Shown: positions 9,669 to 19,366, counted from the stretch's first letter. The stretch is 64,000 nucleotides of DNA from an uncultured Thomasclavelia sp. (GCA_910588165.1 CAJUOR010000001.1:1-64000), one strand, 5' to 3'. Numbers and translations: made by a program. The notes: generated from the letters alone by a model not told the origin.

Positions 9669-10860
9669 GCATTTTCCCTCCTAACATCTGATAGTCGTGA
9701 TAAAACTTAGGCCATGACTTCGCCACACAATCCCCTTCAAGCAAAACCGTTTCTCCTTCTGCCACACTGGCGGCAATCGCAACCATCATGGCAATTCGAT
9801 GATCTTGATAGCTTGAGATTTGAGCCCCTTTTAATTTTTTGACCCCTCTAATCATTAAACCATCTTCCATCATTTGAATATCCGCCCCCATCGCTTTTAA
9901 TGCCCTATATGTCGATTCCAAACGATTAGATTCCTTATCCTTCAACCGCTTAGCGTGCGTTAGCTCATAGCGATAAGGGCTAAGTGCCAGTGCTAAACTT
10001 AAAATCGGTACAAGATCAGGCATATCCTTGACATTGATAGACACATCTTGTGTTTGGATTTCATCTAAGATATCAAAAATCTTAGCATCAGCTTGATATT
10101 GTGTTTCAAAATTCTGCCAACTGATTTCATGCCCTAAGTAATTAGCCACTGCCAAAAAAGCTAACGATGAAGCATCATACTCATTTAAAGTATCTTCAAA
10201 CCGATATGACTGCAAACCGCTAATGTGATAAGTTTCTTGATGCTGTTCAATTTTGAGATGAGCTGCTCTTAAAATCGAAGTCGTTAAAGCGATATAAGGT
10301 TTAGAAACCCGTCCGTTTTGAATAGTTAAAATAGAGTCTTGGTTCAATAAAGGTAAAGCCATCAACATACCACTAATAAACTGCGAGCTGGAAGAACCAT
10401 CTAAAACATAATGTCCCCCAGTTAACTTCCCTGTAACGATTAAGCGATGCCCTTGGTAAGCAAAAGTCGCTTGCCCTTTCAAAGCTTCAATATATGGAGC
10501 GATAGAACGCCTAGCTAAGCTATCAGCCATTTCAAACACATAAGTGCCCGCTTGTGTCAAACAGATAGGAATTAAAAAACGCAAAGTCGAAGCCGAAGCC
10601 TCAACACACATACAGGGGTTATCAGCGTGAAACAAGCGACTGCCATCAAGCCATAGATTTTGATTTTGCCATTGGTATTGACCGCCTAATGCCTTTAAAG
10701 CTTCGAGGGTTGCGATTGTATCATCACATTTTAACACATGGCTTAAAACCATTTCTCTTTTCGACAACATTCCCGCAATAATGCGACGATGGGAAAGACT
10801 TTTACTCGATGGTAAATCAACTTGCCCTTTCAGATGACTTGGATAAAATATGTAATTCAC
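9658..10860 (-). CDS. aroA: 3-phosphoshikimate 1-carboxyvinyltransferase (EPSP synthase)
   Basis: Joins phosphoenolpyruvate to shikimate-3-phosphate. Motifs: LPSSKSLSHR at the N-terminus, SASTLRFLIPI, SSQFISGMLMALP, and the C-terminal KDKESNRLEST and DHRIAMMVAIA. 400 residues, slightly shorter than usual (about 430). The start is GTG at 10860. It is first in the aroA-aroC-chorismate mutase-aroK operon, with a strong promoter upstream. The earlier genes (aroF/G, aroB, aroD, aroE) are not in this window. Confidence 0.95.
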   Translation of the reverse strand: MNYIFYPSHLKGQVDLPSSKSLSHRRIIAGMLSKREMVLSHVLKCDDTIATLEALKALGGQYQWQNQNLWLDGSRLFHADNPCMCVEASASTLRFLIPICLTQAGTYVFEMADSLARRSIAPYIEALKGQATFAYQGHRLIVTGKLTGGHYVLDGSSSSQFISGMLMALPLLNQDSILTIQNGRVSKPYIALTTSILRAAHLKIEQHQETYHISGLQSYRFEDTLNEYDASSLAFLAVANYLGHEISWQNFETQYQADAKIFDILDEIQTQDVSINVKDMPDLVPILSLALALSPYRYELTHAKRLKDKESNRLESTYRALKAMGADIQMMEDGLMIRGVKKLKGAQISSYQDHRIAMMVAIAASVAEGETVLLEGDCVAKSWPKFYHDYQMLGGKMHEL

Positions 10861-10883
10861 ACCATCACCGCTTTCTTTTTTTC

Positions 10884-10912
10884 ATTCTACCTTGATGCTG
10901 TGATTTTGTCAA
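10884..10912 (-). promoter_or_regulatory. Sigma-A-type promoter of the aro operon
   Basis: On the minus strand TTGACA (10912-10907), a 17-bp spacer and TAGAAT (10889-10884), about 24 bp upstream of the aroA start. I see no attenuator in the short leader. Confidence 0.75.
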
Positions 10913-11064
10913 ACACTATCAAAAAAAGCCAAAATACCCTAGATTTTATTATCATACTTTTTCCAAGTCTAAATGTTTATCTTAACATTGGACTACCTCA
11001 TTTAATTTCCATAGCCATATTTTTAGAGATGTGGTAAAATAAGGTAAGTAAAGAAGGTGAAGTA

Positions 11065-11970
11065 ATGAAATGCTTATTGATAATCAATCCAACCTCCGGT
11101 CGCCAAAACATGACCTCTCAACTTGAAAAAATAGCAGGTAAATTGATTCTAAATAAATTAGTCAGACAATTTGAAATCTATTATACGCAAGGTGCTAATG
11201 ATGCTTTTGAATACACTCAAAAGTTAAAGAAGAAACAATATGATTTCATAATTGTCGTAGGGGGCGATGGAACAGTCAACGAAGTTATCGGTGGTCTAAT
11301 TGAAAGCCAGGCAGATATTCCGTTAGCCATTATGCCGGCAGGAACTGTCAACGATTTTGCCACTTACCTAAAACTGCCTAAGAGTACCGATGCCTTTGTG
11401 TCAATGATTGAAAATTTTGAATTACAAGAAGTTGATATTGGGCGTATCTCTAACCAATACTTTGCCAATGTCGTGGCAGGCGGTGCCTTTAGCGATGTCA
11501 GCTTGCGTGTTTCAAAACCTAAAAAAGCCCGCTTAGGCTCTCTAGCCTACTATTTAGAAGGAATTTTATCTATCCCCGAATTATTTAAAACCGAACTGGA
11601 CTTATCGATTAGAGCTGATGACAAAACCTTTCATGAAAAAGCCTTAATATTTTTGATTTCCAATACCAAAAGTGTCGGTGGTTTTAAACAGATTGCCTCA
11701 CAAGCTGACGTTAGCGACGGTGTTTTTGACATCTTAGTTATTCGGAAATGTGAGATTACCGATATGATTGCCTTATCTAAAGACATTCTATTGAATAAGC
11801 ATATCGATAGCCCTTTTTTAAATTACTTTCAGGCAAGTCACATCGAAATTGATGCCTTACAAAAAGATTTACCTCTTGATATCGACGGAGAGAAAGGTCC
11901 AAATCTTCCGATTGTGATTGATAATATTCCTAAAGCTTTAAAAATTATTGTTCCAAGGAAAAAGAAATAA
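11065..11970 (+). CDS. Diacylglycerol/lipid kinase family protein (DagK/YegS type)
   Basis: ATP-dependent lipid kinase domain. GGDGTVNEVIGGL near residue 72 is the nucleotide-binding signature of the diacylglycerol kinase catalytic domain, followed by PAGTVNDFATYL and a C-terminal beta domain with DIDGE. 301 residues. The substrate (diacylglycerol, undecaprenol or another lipid) cannot be told from sequence. A GAAGGTGA site precedes the ATG. Its stop overlaps the SRAP start by one base (TAATG), so the two are coupled. Confidence 0.9.
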   Translation: MKCLLIINPTSGRQNMTSQLEKIAGKLILNKLVRQFEIYYTQGANDAFEYTQKLKKKQYDFIIVVGGDGTVNEVIGGLIESQADIPLAIMPAGTVNDFATYLKLPKSTDAFVSMIENFELQEVDIGRISNQYFANVVAGGAFSDVSLRVSKPKKARLGSLAYYLEGILSIPELFKTELDLSIRADDKTFHEKALIFLISNTKSVGGFKQIASQADVSDGVFDILVIRKCEITDMIALSKDILLNKHIDSPFLNYFQASHIEIDALQKDLPLDIDGEKGPNLPIVIDNIPKALKIIVPRKKK

Positions 11971-12521
11971 TGTGCGGTCGCTATTTTATCTTAGCTAATC
12001 ACCCTAAGCTAACTGAAATCATTGAAAAAGCTCAAAAAGCAAGTCCCTCCGTCCCTTTCCAATTAGGCGAAGTCTTTCCCGGTACAAAGGCACCAATCCT
12101 CATAGGACATCAACACAAAATATATGCCCGTTTTGCCCATTGGGGGTTGTACCATAAAATTATCAATGCCAGACAAGAAACTTTGCTTAGCAAGCCTGTT
12201 TTCGCAAGAGATTTTGAAAAAAGGCGTGCACTTGTGCCTGTCAGCGGTTTTTATGAGTGGAATCAGCACAAAAAACGCTATTGCTTTGTCCACCAAGAAG
12301 AACCTATTCTATACTTAGCTGCCATCTATAATGAAAATCACGAATTTACCATTATCACCACCGATGCCAAAGCACCCGTCCAAGCAATTCATCATCGTAT
12401 GCCCGTCATTATTTGTCCTCACGATATACAAAAATGGCTCTTTGACACCTCAAAAGCTATGGAAATGTTAAAAGAGAGTTACCTTGATTTAAAAATAAAA
12501 GAAGAAGTCACTTCATCATAG
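11970..12521 (+). CDS. SRAP-domain protein (YedK/HMCES family)
   Basis: Family that crosslinks to abasic sites in single-stranded DNA and protects them. Catalytic features are present: Cys2 in MCGRYF, which is freed by removal of Met1; NARQET; the GFYEWN glutamate; and HHRMPVI. 183 residues, a little shorter than YedK. It is coupled to the lipid kinase gene, and a terminator hairpin begins inside its last codons. No SOS box is obvious; the pairing with a lipid kinase looks incidental. Confidence 0.92.
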   Translation: MCGRYFILANHPKLTEIIEKAQKASPSVPFQLGEVFPGTKAPILIGHQHKIYARFAHWGLYHKIINARQETLLSKPVFARDFEKRRALVPVSGFYEWNQHKKRYCFVHQEEPILYLAAIYNENHEFTIITTDAKAPVQAIHHRMPVIICPHDIQKWLFDTSKAMEMLKESYLDLKIKEEVTSS

Positions 12522-12540
12522 AAAGCGACTTCTTCTTTTT
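12499..12540. terminator. Bidirectional intrinsic terminator between SRAP gene and trxA
   Basis: GAAGAAGTC (12501-12509) pairs with GACTTCTTC (12527-12535), with T-runs on both strands. It overlaps the last codons of the SRAP gene and serves trxA from the other side. Confidence 0.8.
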
Positions 12541-12543
12541 TGG

Positions 12544-12852
12544 TTACAAATAAGCATTCAATAATTCTTCAATTTGAGGGGCACCCGCAAAGCCTACATG
12601 CGTCTTCATCGGTTGTCCGTCTTTAAAGACAATCATCGTCGGAATAGCTTGCACCCCAAACTTAGCAGCTAAAGCATTTGATTGGTCAACATCTACTTTA
12701 TAGATGCTTGCACGCCCTTCGTATTGTTCGGCAAGTTTTTCTAAGATAGGCGCTACCATTTTACAAGGTCCACACCATGTTGCAAAGAAATCTACCAAAA
12801 CAACACCTGAAGCAATTTTTTCATTAAAATTTTGTTCATTGATAATTTCCAT
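12544..12852 (-). CDS. trxA: Thioredoxin
   Basis: Small cytoplasmic dithiol reductant. 102 residues with the active site WCGPCK near residue 27-32, the conserved VDVDQ strand, and the cis-proline loop IPTMIVF. No signal peptide. ATG follows GAGGTGAT. It stands alone between two terminating units and is the only complete thioredoxin in the window; the protein at 50473 has the fold without the cysteines. Confidence 0.96.
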   Translation of the reverse strand: MEIINEQNFNEKIASGVVLVDFFATWCGPCKMVAPILEKLAEQYEGRASIYKVDVDQSNALAAKFGVQAIPTMIVFKDGQPMKTHVGFAGAPQIEELLNAYL

Positions 12853-12909
12853 TATTTATCACCTCATTCATATTATGACAAACTTGCGAAAAATAAACAA
12901 CTATTTTGC

Positions 12910-14517
12910 TTAAGATTTAAAAGTCTTTTGTAAAGCTGCGATAATTAACGGTGAACGAAGCATTCTTATATATTCATCAGAAATAAATTCGCCTTGATCA
13001 TTTTGTTGAGTATTTATTTTATAAATATCGATGGCATCATCAGAATAAGAAAGTATCTTTTCGATAAATGCTTTTCTGTCTTTTGAATTGACTTCTATTT
13101 CTTCCAATAAATAATTTTTAAACAAATATCGCTGTTCATCTGTCAAAATCGTGTACTCTTTGTATTCCGGATATACTGCAAAACGCAAATTTTCTTCTCC
13201 CTCTAACCGCTCCAAAATATCATATTCGGGCGCTAAAAGAAACTCAAAGAAATCATCGTCCTCAAGAAACGGTTCTAAAATAGAGAGTAATCGTCCTATA
13301 CCAAGTGTGTAGCTTCTTTGACTGTAACTATTAAAGCCCGTTTGATAAGTAATATTGACCCTGGCACTTCCAAGATGATCATAATCGTTATCTTCATCAA
13401 TTAACTCACTATGAATTTCCCTAACCATCCAAATAATCTTTTCGTTCTTCAAAGTATCGGTGTCACTATCCAATATTGAATTTCGTTCATCTATTGCAAG
13501 TATAACATTCTCAGGATTTTTAGGAATATAATTTTCAATATAGCTCACAGAACCTTGGAAAAAGATAATAATGAAACCACACAGCAAAACACCGTATTTC
13601 AAACTATAAAACACCTTAGCATTCTTAGTGAAAACCATCTCAAAGACATAAACGACAATTAGGCAAGTAATCAGATAGACTAATAAGATATCAAATCTTC
13701 CTGTTACCACCTGCATAAAAGCCAAAGCACTGCTAGCTAATGTTAACGTCATCACAAAACGAATCACATAACCTAAAAGTTTAAAGGCAATACTTTGATG
13801 ATGAGCTTCCGTATGGCGATACCTGGCTGCAACTAATGTAAAAATAAAATAAACAGCCGCAACCCCTAAATAAAAGAGAATATATGCGTAAAGTGTTCCT
13901 TCGATTAAATGAAACATTCCACCAAATAATGGCAGTAATATTTCAATCGTATTAAAACTGAAATTAGCGAAAACATAACCATTAGCTAAAGACACAATAA
14001 ACCACTGATACACAAAATACAAAATTAATGGTCCAAAGCTCGCAAATAATACCATAATGACATAAAATAATTTACTACCGCAAATATAACAACATAAAAC
14101 ACACACATGATAGTAATAAAGAAACAAGAAAAGATAGTGTGTGACTTGCTGAATCCACAAAGCCTGTGTGCCAACTAGAAGTGTTGTTAATGAGCAATAA
14201 CCTAAAATAACGGTTAAACCAAAGATTAAGCCCAATAAATACTTGCTGATAAACATTTCCATTCTTGTCACAGGTAAACTAGATACAAAATGAACATTTG
14301 TTTCATGATAAAGATGCGGGAATAAAATCAAAGGAATCGACAAAGTATAAGCTCCCAGCACCACCAAAAACGGTATATCCAAAGTTGAACCATTATCTAA
14401 AGGTTTAAATACACCGACATAAAACAACATTAATGTGAATAGTAAGATAGATATAAAGGTTGCAAAATAACGATAATATTGTCTAAATGTTTGTCTTTCC
14501 AACAATAATAATTTCAT
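12910..14517 (-). CDS. ABC-2-type permease subunit of GntR-linked transporter
   Basis: About 535 residues. Six or more hydrophobic segments fill residues 15-350, followed by a large soluble C-terminal domain rich in acidic residues, apparently outside the membrane. The early SSLPVTRMEMFISKYLLG motif is typical of ABC-2 exporter permeases. Start: ATG 14517, which shares its A with the stop of the preceding permease (TGATG) and has GGGGTGGG upstream. Last gene of the GntR-ATPase-permease-permease operon. Substrate unknown; antimicrobial-peptide or cell-envelope stress export is typical for YtrA-linked systems (inference). Confidence 0.82.
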   Translation of the reverse strand: MKLLLLERQTFRQYYRYFATFISILLFTLMLFYVGVFKPLDNGSTLDIPFLVVLGAYTLSIPLILFPHLYHETNVHFVSSLPVTRMEMFISKYLLGLIFGLTVILGYCSLTTLLVGTQALWIQQVTHYLFLFLYYYHVCVLCCYICGSKLFYVIMVLFASFGPLILYFVYQWFIVSLANGYVFANFSFNTIEILLPLFGGMFHLIEGTLYAYILFYLGVAAVYFIFTLVAARYRHTEAHHQSIAFKLLGYVIRFVMTLTLASSALAFMQVVTGRFDILLVYLITCLIVVYVFEMVFTKNAKVFYSLKYGVLLCGFIIIFFQGSVSYIENYIPKNPENVILAIDERNSILDSDTDTLKNEKIIWMVREIHSELIDEDNDYDHLGSARVNITYQTGFNSYSQRSYTLGIGRLLSILEPFLEDDDFFEFLLAPEYDILERLEGEENLRFAVYPEYKEYTILTDEQRYLFKNYLLEEIEVNSKDRKAFIEKILSYSDDAIDIYKINTQQNDQGEFISDEYIRMLRSPLIIAALQKTFKS

Positions 14518-16493
14518 CAATATCCCACCCCTTTTATCTCTTCAAGTGTCACTGTGCCATTCTCTAAATCAACTAAAATACTTGCCGTCATGCTAAATTG
14601 CGTATCCTCAAAAAACAACTGATCAAATATTTCTACATCTTCTGTCGCCCTTACATAGTAAGGTACTTGCATTCGTATTTTCTTACCTTCCACAGAAATA
14701 ATCGAAATAGCATAGGAATCATAATCTTCAATAATCAGTTGATCAAAAGGCACTTCTTTAGTGGTACACTCTATTTGCTTAACTTCCTTTCTATTTGGTT
14801 CAACCAAATATCCGACATACTGTACAGCTTGATTCCACTCATCTGCTTTTAACACTTTATTTGTATCACTCATAACACTGGCAGACCATTCGTTAAATGA
14901 CAACGAACTAAATGAATATATATAAGCTGTACCCATCAAATAATCACCGATACTCAATGCCTCTGCCACTGATGTCAAGTAATCGTCAGGAGGAGTAGCT
15001 TCAAATGAATCACATATCGCTCGAACCATTTCGCTTGAATGATAGACATTACCCTCGTCATCTAAAGTATAGTATTCCGGCTTAAAATTTGAAACAGCAT
15101 TTTCTCTTTGTTGCTTAATCAGCTCTATGAAGTGATCTAATTTAAGAAATGCCTGATTAAAATCTTTGGCATAGAAATAATAGGTGTTACTAACACTGTA
15201 ATCATCATTACTAATGGTTAAACTTAAACAAGGCTCCCCATTCCACCTAGGTGTCAATAAACATTTATCTTTGTTTTCCAGCACCATATTCTGCAATTCC
15301 TCAAATACTTCTTGGTTTTCATCTACTTTTAAGCGTTCAAAATAAACAGTAGAATAATAATATTTTGTTTCCAATAAAATGTTTGCATATTCCTGATTGA
15401 CAATAATATTTCTGTTTTCGTTTAAATACAAAGGAATTAGAAAAATAGCACAAGCAAGCATGGACATCGCACAAGATTTAGATAGATATTGAATAAAACT
15501 TCTGTGATAATGATTTTCAAACCAAATTTGCATCAGGATTGAAACAATCAAAGACGTACCTAGCAACAAGGCAAAGACCTTTAAATATAATTCTGTATTA
15601 AAATAGCTTCCATCATAAAGCACAAGCGAACAAATACTAAACAATGTATAAACAATCGTTAAGAAAATAACCGGTTGTAAGAAATATTCGTTTGTTCTTT
15701 TAAATACCGAAGCTTGCCCGGATAGCTCTGTCGCTCTTCTTTTCACTAAATATAAACATAAAACAAATAGTCCAATGACAATTAAAAGATGCACCCACCA
15801 ATAAGGCCAAGCGTTAAAGAAATTTTCATTGCCATTATCCAACATATAAGAACCAAGACCGTAGGAATCAGTTCCAAATGCAATAGCTGACATAATCGGC
15901 AAAAGCCAAATCAAGATTTTATGATCAGTCGCTGACCAATTACCCCCACCGAATGCTAACCTTGTCACACCAAACTTGACTAATAAATAAATCAATACAG
16001 GGCCAAAAGCAATAGCACCCATCATGGCAAGCTGTGTTGGCAAATTACCACCGAGGACACACCCCAAACTTGCAATCGTAAAGTAAAAAACAGCTAAAGC
16101 AATTGCAGACAAAATGATGCGAAACTCAAACGTATTATCCATACAAATAGCTAATAACATTAAAATGATAGGTACAAGCAACAAAACTAAGCCTGCGAAA
16201 TAGCTTGAGATAAAGATAGCAATTCTTGCAATCGGCATAGAATGAAGATGACTTGCCTCATTTTTTTGGGCATAACTTCTGAAAATGATAAGAGCCGTTA
16301 TCGGAACAATACACAAAGCATATGGAACCACTAACACCATTAAAGCTCCTAAAGGTATATCAAGGGCCAAACACAAAATCGCCAAACCCGTAAATATCCC
16401 TAAAGGCACAAACGCCAACCAACGATGACGTTTTAATTGTAATAAGAAATAGTCTTTATTAAACAACGTCGCCAAAAACTTCTTCGTAGGCAC
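14517..16493 (-). CDS. ABC-2-type permease subunit, larger partner
   Basis: About 658 residues. Six or so membrane segments in the first 350 residues include SMPIARIAIFISSYFAGL, the same signature as the next permease (SLPVTRMEMFISKYLLG), so the two are distant paralogues that likely form a heterodimer. A long extracytoplasmic C-terminal region follows. I choose GTG 16493 because the GTG at 16502 is part of the ribosome site (GGAGGTG). It overlaps the ATPase gene by 35 bp, an unusually long coding overlap. Confidence 0.82.
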   Translation of the reverse strand: MPTKKFLATLFNKDYFLLQLKRHRWLAFVPLGIFTGLAILCLALDIPLGALMVLVVPYALCIVPITALIIFRSYAQKNEASHLHSMPIARIAIFISSYFAGLVLLLVPIILMLLAICMDNTFEFRIILSAIALAVFYFTIASLGCVLGGNLPTQLAMMGAIAFGPVLIYLLVKFGVTRLAFGGGNWSATDHKILIWLLPIMSAIAFGTDSYGLGSYMLDNGNENFFNAWPYWWVHLLIVIGLFVLCLYLVKRRATELSGQASVFKRTNEYFLQPVIFLTIVYTLFSICSLVLYDGSYFNTELYLKVFALLLGTSLIVSILMQIWFENHYHRSFIQYLSKSCAMSMLACAIFLIPLYLNENRNIIVNQEYANILLETKYYYSTVYFERLKVDENQEVFEELQNMVLENKDKCLLTPRWNGEPCLSLTISNDDYSVSNTYYFYAKDFNQAFLKLDHFIELIKQQRENAVSNFKPEYYTLDDEGNVYHSSEMVRAICDSFEATPPDDYLTSVAEALSIGDYLMGTAYIYSFSSLSFNEWSASVMSDTNKVLKADEWNQAVQYVGYLVEPNRKEVKQIECTTKEVPFDQLIIEDYDSYAISIISVEGKKIRMQVPYYVRATEDVEIFDQLFFEDTQFSMTASILVDLENGTVTLEEIKGVGY

Positions 16494-17370
16494 TTCTGTC
16501 ACCTCCTAAAGAGAATTTAAAGATTTCCTCTAAATCCAATGGCAATGTTTCTAAAATTAACGGATTATTATTTTCAATAGCTGCCGTAATCTCCTGCAAG
16601 TCCCCCTTAACAATCCAAGTATGAATTTTACCGGTTGTTTTTTCATTTAATAATTGAATATCAGATTTCGCTTTATCCTTCATCATATCCGAATGAAAAG
16701 CCACTTGTAATTTATGAATTTGATGTTTTAATTCGTCCATTTGATACTCAAAGACAACTTTTCCTTGATGAATTAGACAAACTGTATCACACATCGCATC
16801 TAATTCCTTCAAATGATGGCTGGAAATGAGAACTGTCATTTTTCTTTCTTCCACATCTTGAATTAAAATATCCCAAATTGTCTGCGAAATGATAGGATCA
16901 AGGCCATCAAATGGTTCGTCCATAATCAAATAATCAGGTTTAATCGATAGAGCTAAGATAAACAGCACTTGTTTTTTCATTCCTTTGGAGAACTGATTAA
17001 AATTAGCTAATTCATCTTGATTGAAAGATGAAATCAACTCCTGATATCTTGCCTCAGACCAACTTGGATAAAGTTTACTGTAAAAAGCAGCAATATCCTT
17101 AATATTAGAACCGAAGGCTGTCGGAAACTCATCGGGGATATAAACAATTTGCGACTTAATGGCATTATTTTCAAAGACCTCTTGTTGATTAAATAAAACT
17201 TGGCCATCATCAGCAATATAGGAACCTATCAAATGACGAATCAGCGTTGTTTTGCCTGCTCCATTGACACCAATCAAACCATAAATGCTTCCTTTTTTAA
17301 CATGGATATTCACATTCTCTAAAATCGTTCTTGAACCGATTTTCTTTGTCAGATTTTTTACTTCAATCAT
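16459..17370 (-). CDS. ABC transporter ATP-binding protein (YtrB-like)
   Basis: ATPase of the exporter. Walker A GVNGAGKTTLIRHL near residue 35, Q-loop YIPDEF, signature FSKGMKKQ (changed from LSGGQ, common in this class), Walker B YLIMDEPFDGLDP and a switch histidine in ISSHHLKE. 303 residues from ATG 17370, which is preceded by AAAGGAGG; upstream in-frame codons lie in the GntR gene. It overlaps that gene by 8 bp. Confidence 0.92.
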   Translation of the reverse strand: MIEVKNLTKKIGSRTILENVNIHVKKGSIYGLIGVNGAGKTTLIRHLIGSYIADDGQVLFNQQEVFENNAIKSQIVYIPDEFPTAFGSNIKDIAAFYSKLYPSWSEARYQELISSFNQDELANFNQFSKGMKKQVLFILALSIKPDYLIMDEPFDGLDPIISQTIWDILIQDVEERKMTVLISSHHLKELDAMCDTVCLIHQGKVVFEYQMDELKHQIHKLQVAFHSDMMKDKAKSDIQLLNEKTTGKIHTWIVKGDLQEITAAIENNNPLILETLPLDLEEIFKFSLGGDRSAYEEVFGDVV

Positions 17371-17734
17371 TTGAATTTGCCTCCTTTGTAAATGCCTTAT
17401 CAATCAACTGTTTAATCTCATTGACTTCTAAACCCGCTAACTTGCTTAAAATAAACAGTAGATGCACGACAGCTTCCACTTCTTCTTTTGTTTTATCTTG
17501 CTGACGATTTTCCGCCTTAGCCACATAATAGCCTTTAGCGGGAATTGAATAAACATAGCCATCGGCTTCTAAATTCGCATAAACTTTTGTAATCGTATTA
17601 GGATTAACACGATACTGACTTGATAATTCCCTAACACTAGGTAGACGATCCTCCGGTTGATAGATACCTAACGAAATATGTTCCATCAACTCTAAAGTCA
17701 ATCTTTCATGAATAGATTTTACACCTGTCAGCAT
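17363..17734 (-). CDS. GntR-family transcriptional regulator (YtrA subfamily)
   Basis: About 123 residues: a winged-helix DNA-binding domain (LPSVRELSSQYRVNPNTITKVY and YVYSIPAKGYYVA) with only a short helical C-terminal tail, the build of YtrA regulators, which control an adjacent ABC exporter. The ATG at 17734 follows AAAGGGGTGG; a TTG at 17752 is less likely. It is first in the operon and probably binds the palindrome at 17773-17799 to repress it (inference). The inducer is unknown. Confidence 0.9.
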   Translation of the reverse strand: MLTGVKSIHERLTLELMEHISLGIYQPEDRLPSVRELSSQYRVNPNTITKVYANLEADGYVYSIPAKGYYVAKAENRQQDKTKEEVEAVVHLLFILSKLAGLEVNEIKQLIDKAFTKEANSND

Positions 17735-17772
17735 GGTTTCCACCCCTTTCAATGATAGTATAGCAGAAAGCT

Positions 17773-17799
17773 AACTGTATGGCTATACGTGATACAGTT
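17773..17799. promoter_or_regulatory. Candidate GntR/YtrA operator palindrome
   Basis: AACTGTAT, 11 bases, ATACAGTT: a perfect 8-bp inverted repeat upstream of the GntR start. A TATACT box (minus strand, near 17757-17762) lies just downstream, so the palindrome covers the -35 region. Layout fits autorepression. Confidence 0.6.
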
Positions 17800-17854
17800 G
17801 TTTAAGAAAGCTTTAAGAATATGGTCAGATTTTCAAAAGATTTGTCCAAAAACA

Positions 17855-17882
17855 TTGCATTTCTTTAAAATACTTTTATAAT
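17855..17882 (+). promoter_or_regulatory. Promoter of the AzgA-type permease
   Basis: TTGCAT (17855-17860), 16-bp spacer, TATAAT (17877-17882). The in-frame ATG at 17881 lies inside the -10 box and so cannot be the start. The leader is too short for a purine riboswitch. Confidence 0.75.
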
Positions 17883-17916
17883 GGAGGTGTATTCTTATAG
17901 GAAAAGGGGGAGTTTC

Positions 17917-19236
17917 ATGTTTGAAAAAATGTTTAAACTGAAAGAAAAGGGTACAAGTGTTAAAACTGAGTTAATCGCCGGATTAACAACATTCTTAGCT
18001 ATGGCTTATATCTTAGCTGTCAATCCGGGTATGCTTGGTATTACCGGCATGAGCGTTCAGTCTGTTTTCTTAGCAACTGCTATTTCAGCCGGAATTTCAA
18101 GTATTATTATGGGTGTTTTAGCTAACTATCCGGTTGCCTTAGCACCTGGTATGGGGGTCAATGCTTTATTTGCGTTTACACTTTGCGGAAGTATGGGATA
18201 TAGCTGGCAAGCTGCGTTAGCTGCGGTTTTCTTGTCAGGAATTATCTTCATTTTAATTTCTGTTACAGGTATTCGTAAAATGATCATCAATGCCATTCCT
18301 GCTCAACTTAAATTAGCAATCGGGGCAGGGATTGGATTCTTTATTGCCTTTATCGGATTAAAAAATGCAGGTATCATTGTTGCCAATGAATCTACTTTCG
18401 TTGCCTTAGGTAAATTAAGTGAACCGACTGTCTTATTAGCTGTTTTCGGTTTAGTTATCACATTATTCTTATTAGCGAAAAAAGTTTCAGCTGCTGTCTT
18501 TGTGGGGTTAGTTATTACAGCAGTTGTAGGTGTTATCTGCGGTTTAATGGGAATTGAAGGAATGCCGATGCTTCCTCAACAAGTTTTCTCATTCGACTTT
18601 GAAATGCCTACACTTGGGGCATTTGCTTCCGGCTTTGGTGAATTATTCTCAAATCCAAATACATTTATCGCTTTATTCTCTTTACTGTTTGTAGACTTCT
18701 TCGATACAGCAGGTACATTATTAGGTGTAGCCAATCGTGCTAATCTAGTTGATGAAAACGGCGAATTAGAACGTATTGAACCGGCTTTATTAAGCGATGC
18801 CATCGGTACAACTATCGGTGCCATCTTAGGTACATCAACTGTTACTTCATTTGTAGAATCTACTTCAGGTGTAGAATCAGGCGGACGTACCGGCTTAACG
18901 GCTTGTACAACAGGGATTTTGTTCTTATTATCTGTCTTCTTCTATCCATTATTAAGTACCATCACAAATGCGGTTACGGCTCCGGCTTTAATTGTTGTCG
19001 GTATCTTAATGGCTCAACAATTAGGCGGTATTGATTGGAACGATTTCGTTTTTGCAGCTGCCGGCTTTACAACAGTGATTATGATGATTCTATGCTATAG
19101 TATTTCTAATGGTATTGCTTTAGGTTTCATTACATATGCTGTTGCTATGGTTGGTACAAACCGTACAAAAGAAATTAAACCAATCGTTTGGGTTTTAGTT
19201 GCTATCTTTATCGTTTACTTTGCAACTGCCCTATAA
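17917..19236 (+). CDS. NCS2-family purine permease, AzgA type
   Basis: Imports nucleobases (adenine, hypoxanthine or guanine in characterised AzgA members) with protons. 439 residues and about 12-14 hydrophobic segments. Signatures: TELIAGLTTFLAMAYILAVN at the start, LAPGMGVNALFAF in segment 3, FVDFFDTAGTLLGVANRA in segment 8 and GTSTVTSFVESTSGVESGGRTGL in segment 10. ATG 17917 follows AAAAGGGGG. It is monocistronic between a promoter and a terminator. Exact substrate not determinable. Confidence 0.92.
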   Translation: MFEKMFKLKEKGTSVKTELIAGLTTFLAMAYILAVNPGMLGITGMSVQSVFLATAISAGISSIIMGVLANYPVALAPGMGVNALFAFTLCGSMGYSWQAALAAVFLSGIIFILISVTGIRKMIINAIPAQLKLAIGAGIGFFIAFIGLKNAGIIVANESTFVALGKLSEPTVLLAVFGLVITLFLLAKKVSAAVFVGLVITAVVGVICGLMGIEGMPMLPQQVFSFDFEMPTLGAFASGFGELFSNPNTFIALFSLLFVDFFDTAGTLLGVANRANLVDENGELERIEPALLSDAIGTTIGAILGTSTVTSFVESTSGVESGGRTGLTACTTGILFLLSVFFYPLLSTITNAVTAPALIVVGILMAQQLGGIDWNDFVFAAAGFTTVIMMILCYSISNGIALGFITYAVAMVGTNRTKEIKPIVWVLVAIFIVYFATAL

Positions 19237-19253
19237 AAATTCCATATAGCGAT

Positions 19254-19289
19254 AAAGATCTTTGAAAGTATATTTTCAAAGGTCTTTTA
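19254..19289 (+). terminator. Terminator of the AzgA-type permease
   Basis: AAAGATCTTTGAAA, 6-base loop, TTTCAAAGGTCTTTT with one G-T pair, followed by a T-rich tail. Confidence 0.75.
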
Positions 19290-19331
19290 TAATGTTTAAA
19301 AGCAATGAACTAATCACACTACTATAATTTA

Positions 19332-19366
19332 TATAAAAGCGGACAAGTAAAGAACACTGTCCGCCT
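19332..19366 (-). terminator. Terminator of the MacAB-like operon
   Basis: GCGGACA (19339-19345) pairs with TGTCCGC (19358-19364); on the minus strand TTTTATAT follows. It lies 13 bp after the permease stop. Confidence 0.75.

Noticed and set aside
17881..17916. Upstream start for the AzgA permease at 17881
   Set aside because: The ATG lies inside the TATAAT box; the ATG at 17917 has a good ribosome site.
17760..17916. Purine riboswitch upstream of the permease
   Set aside because: The mapped promoter leaves a leader of only about 30 bases and no aptamer motif is seen.
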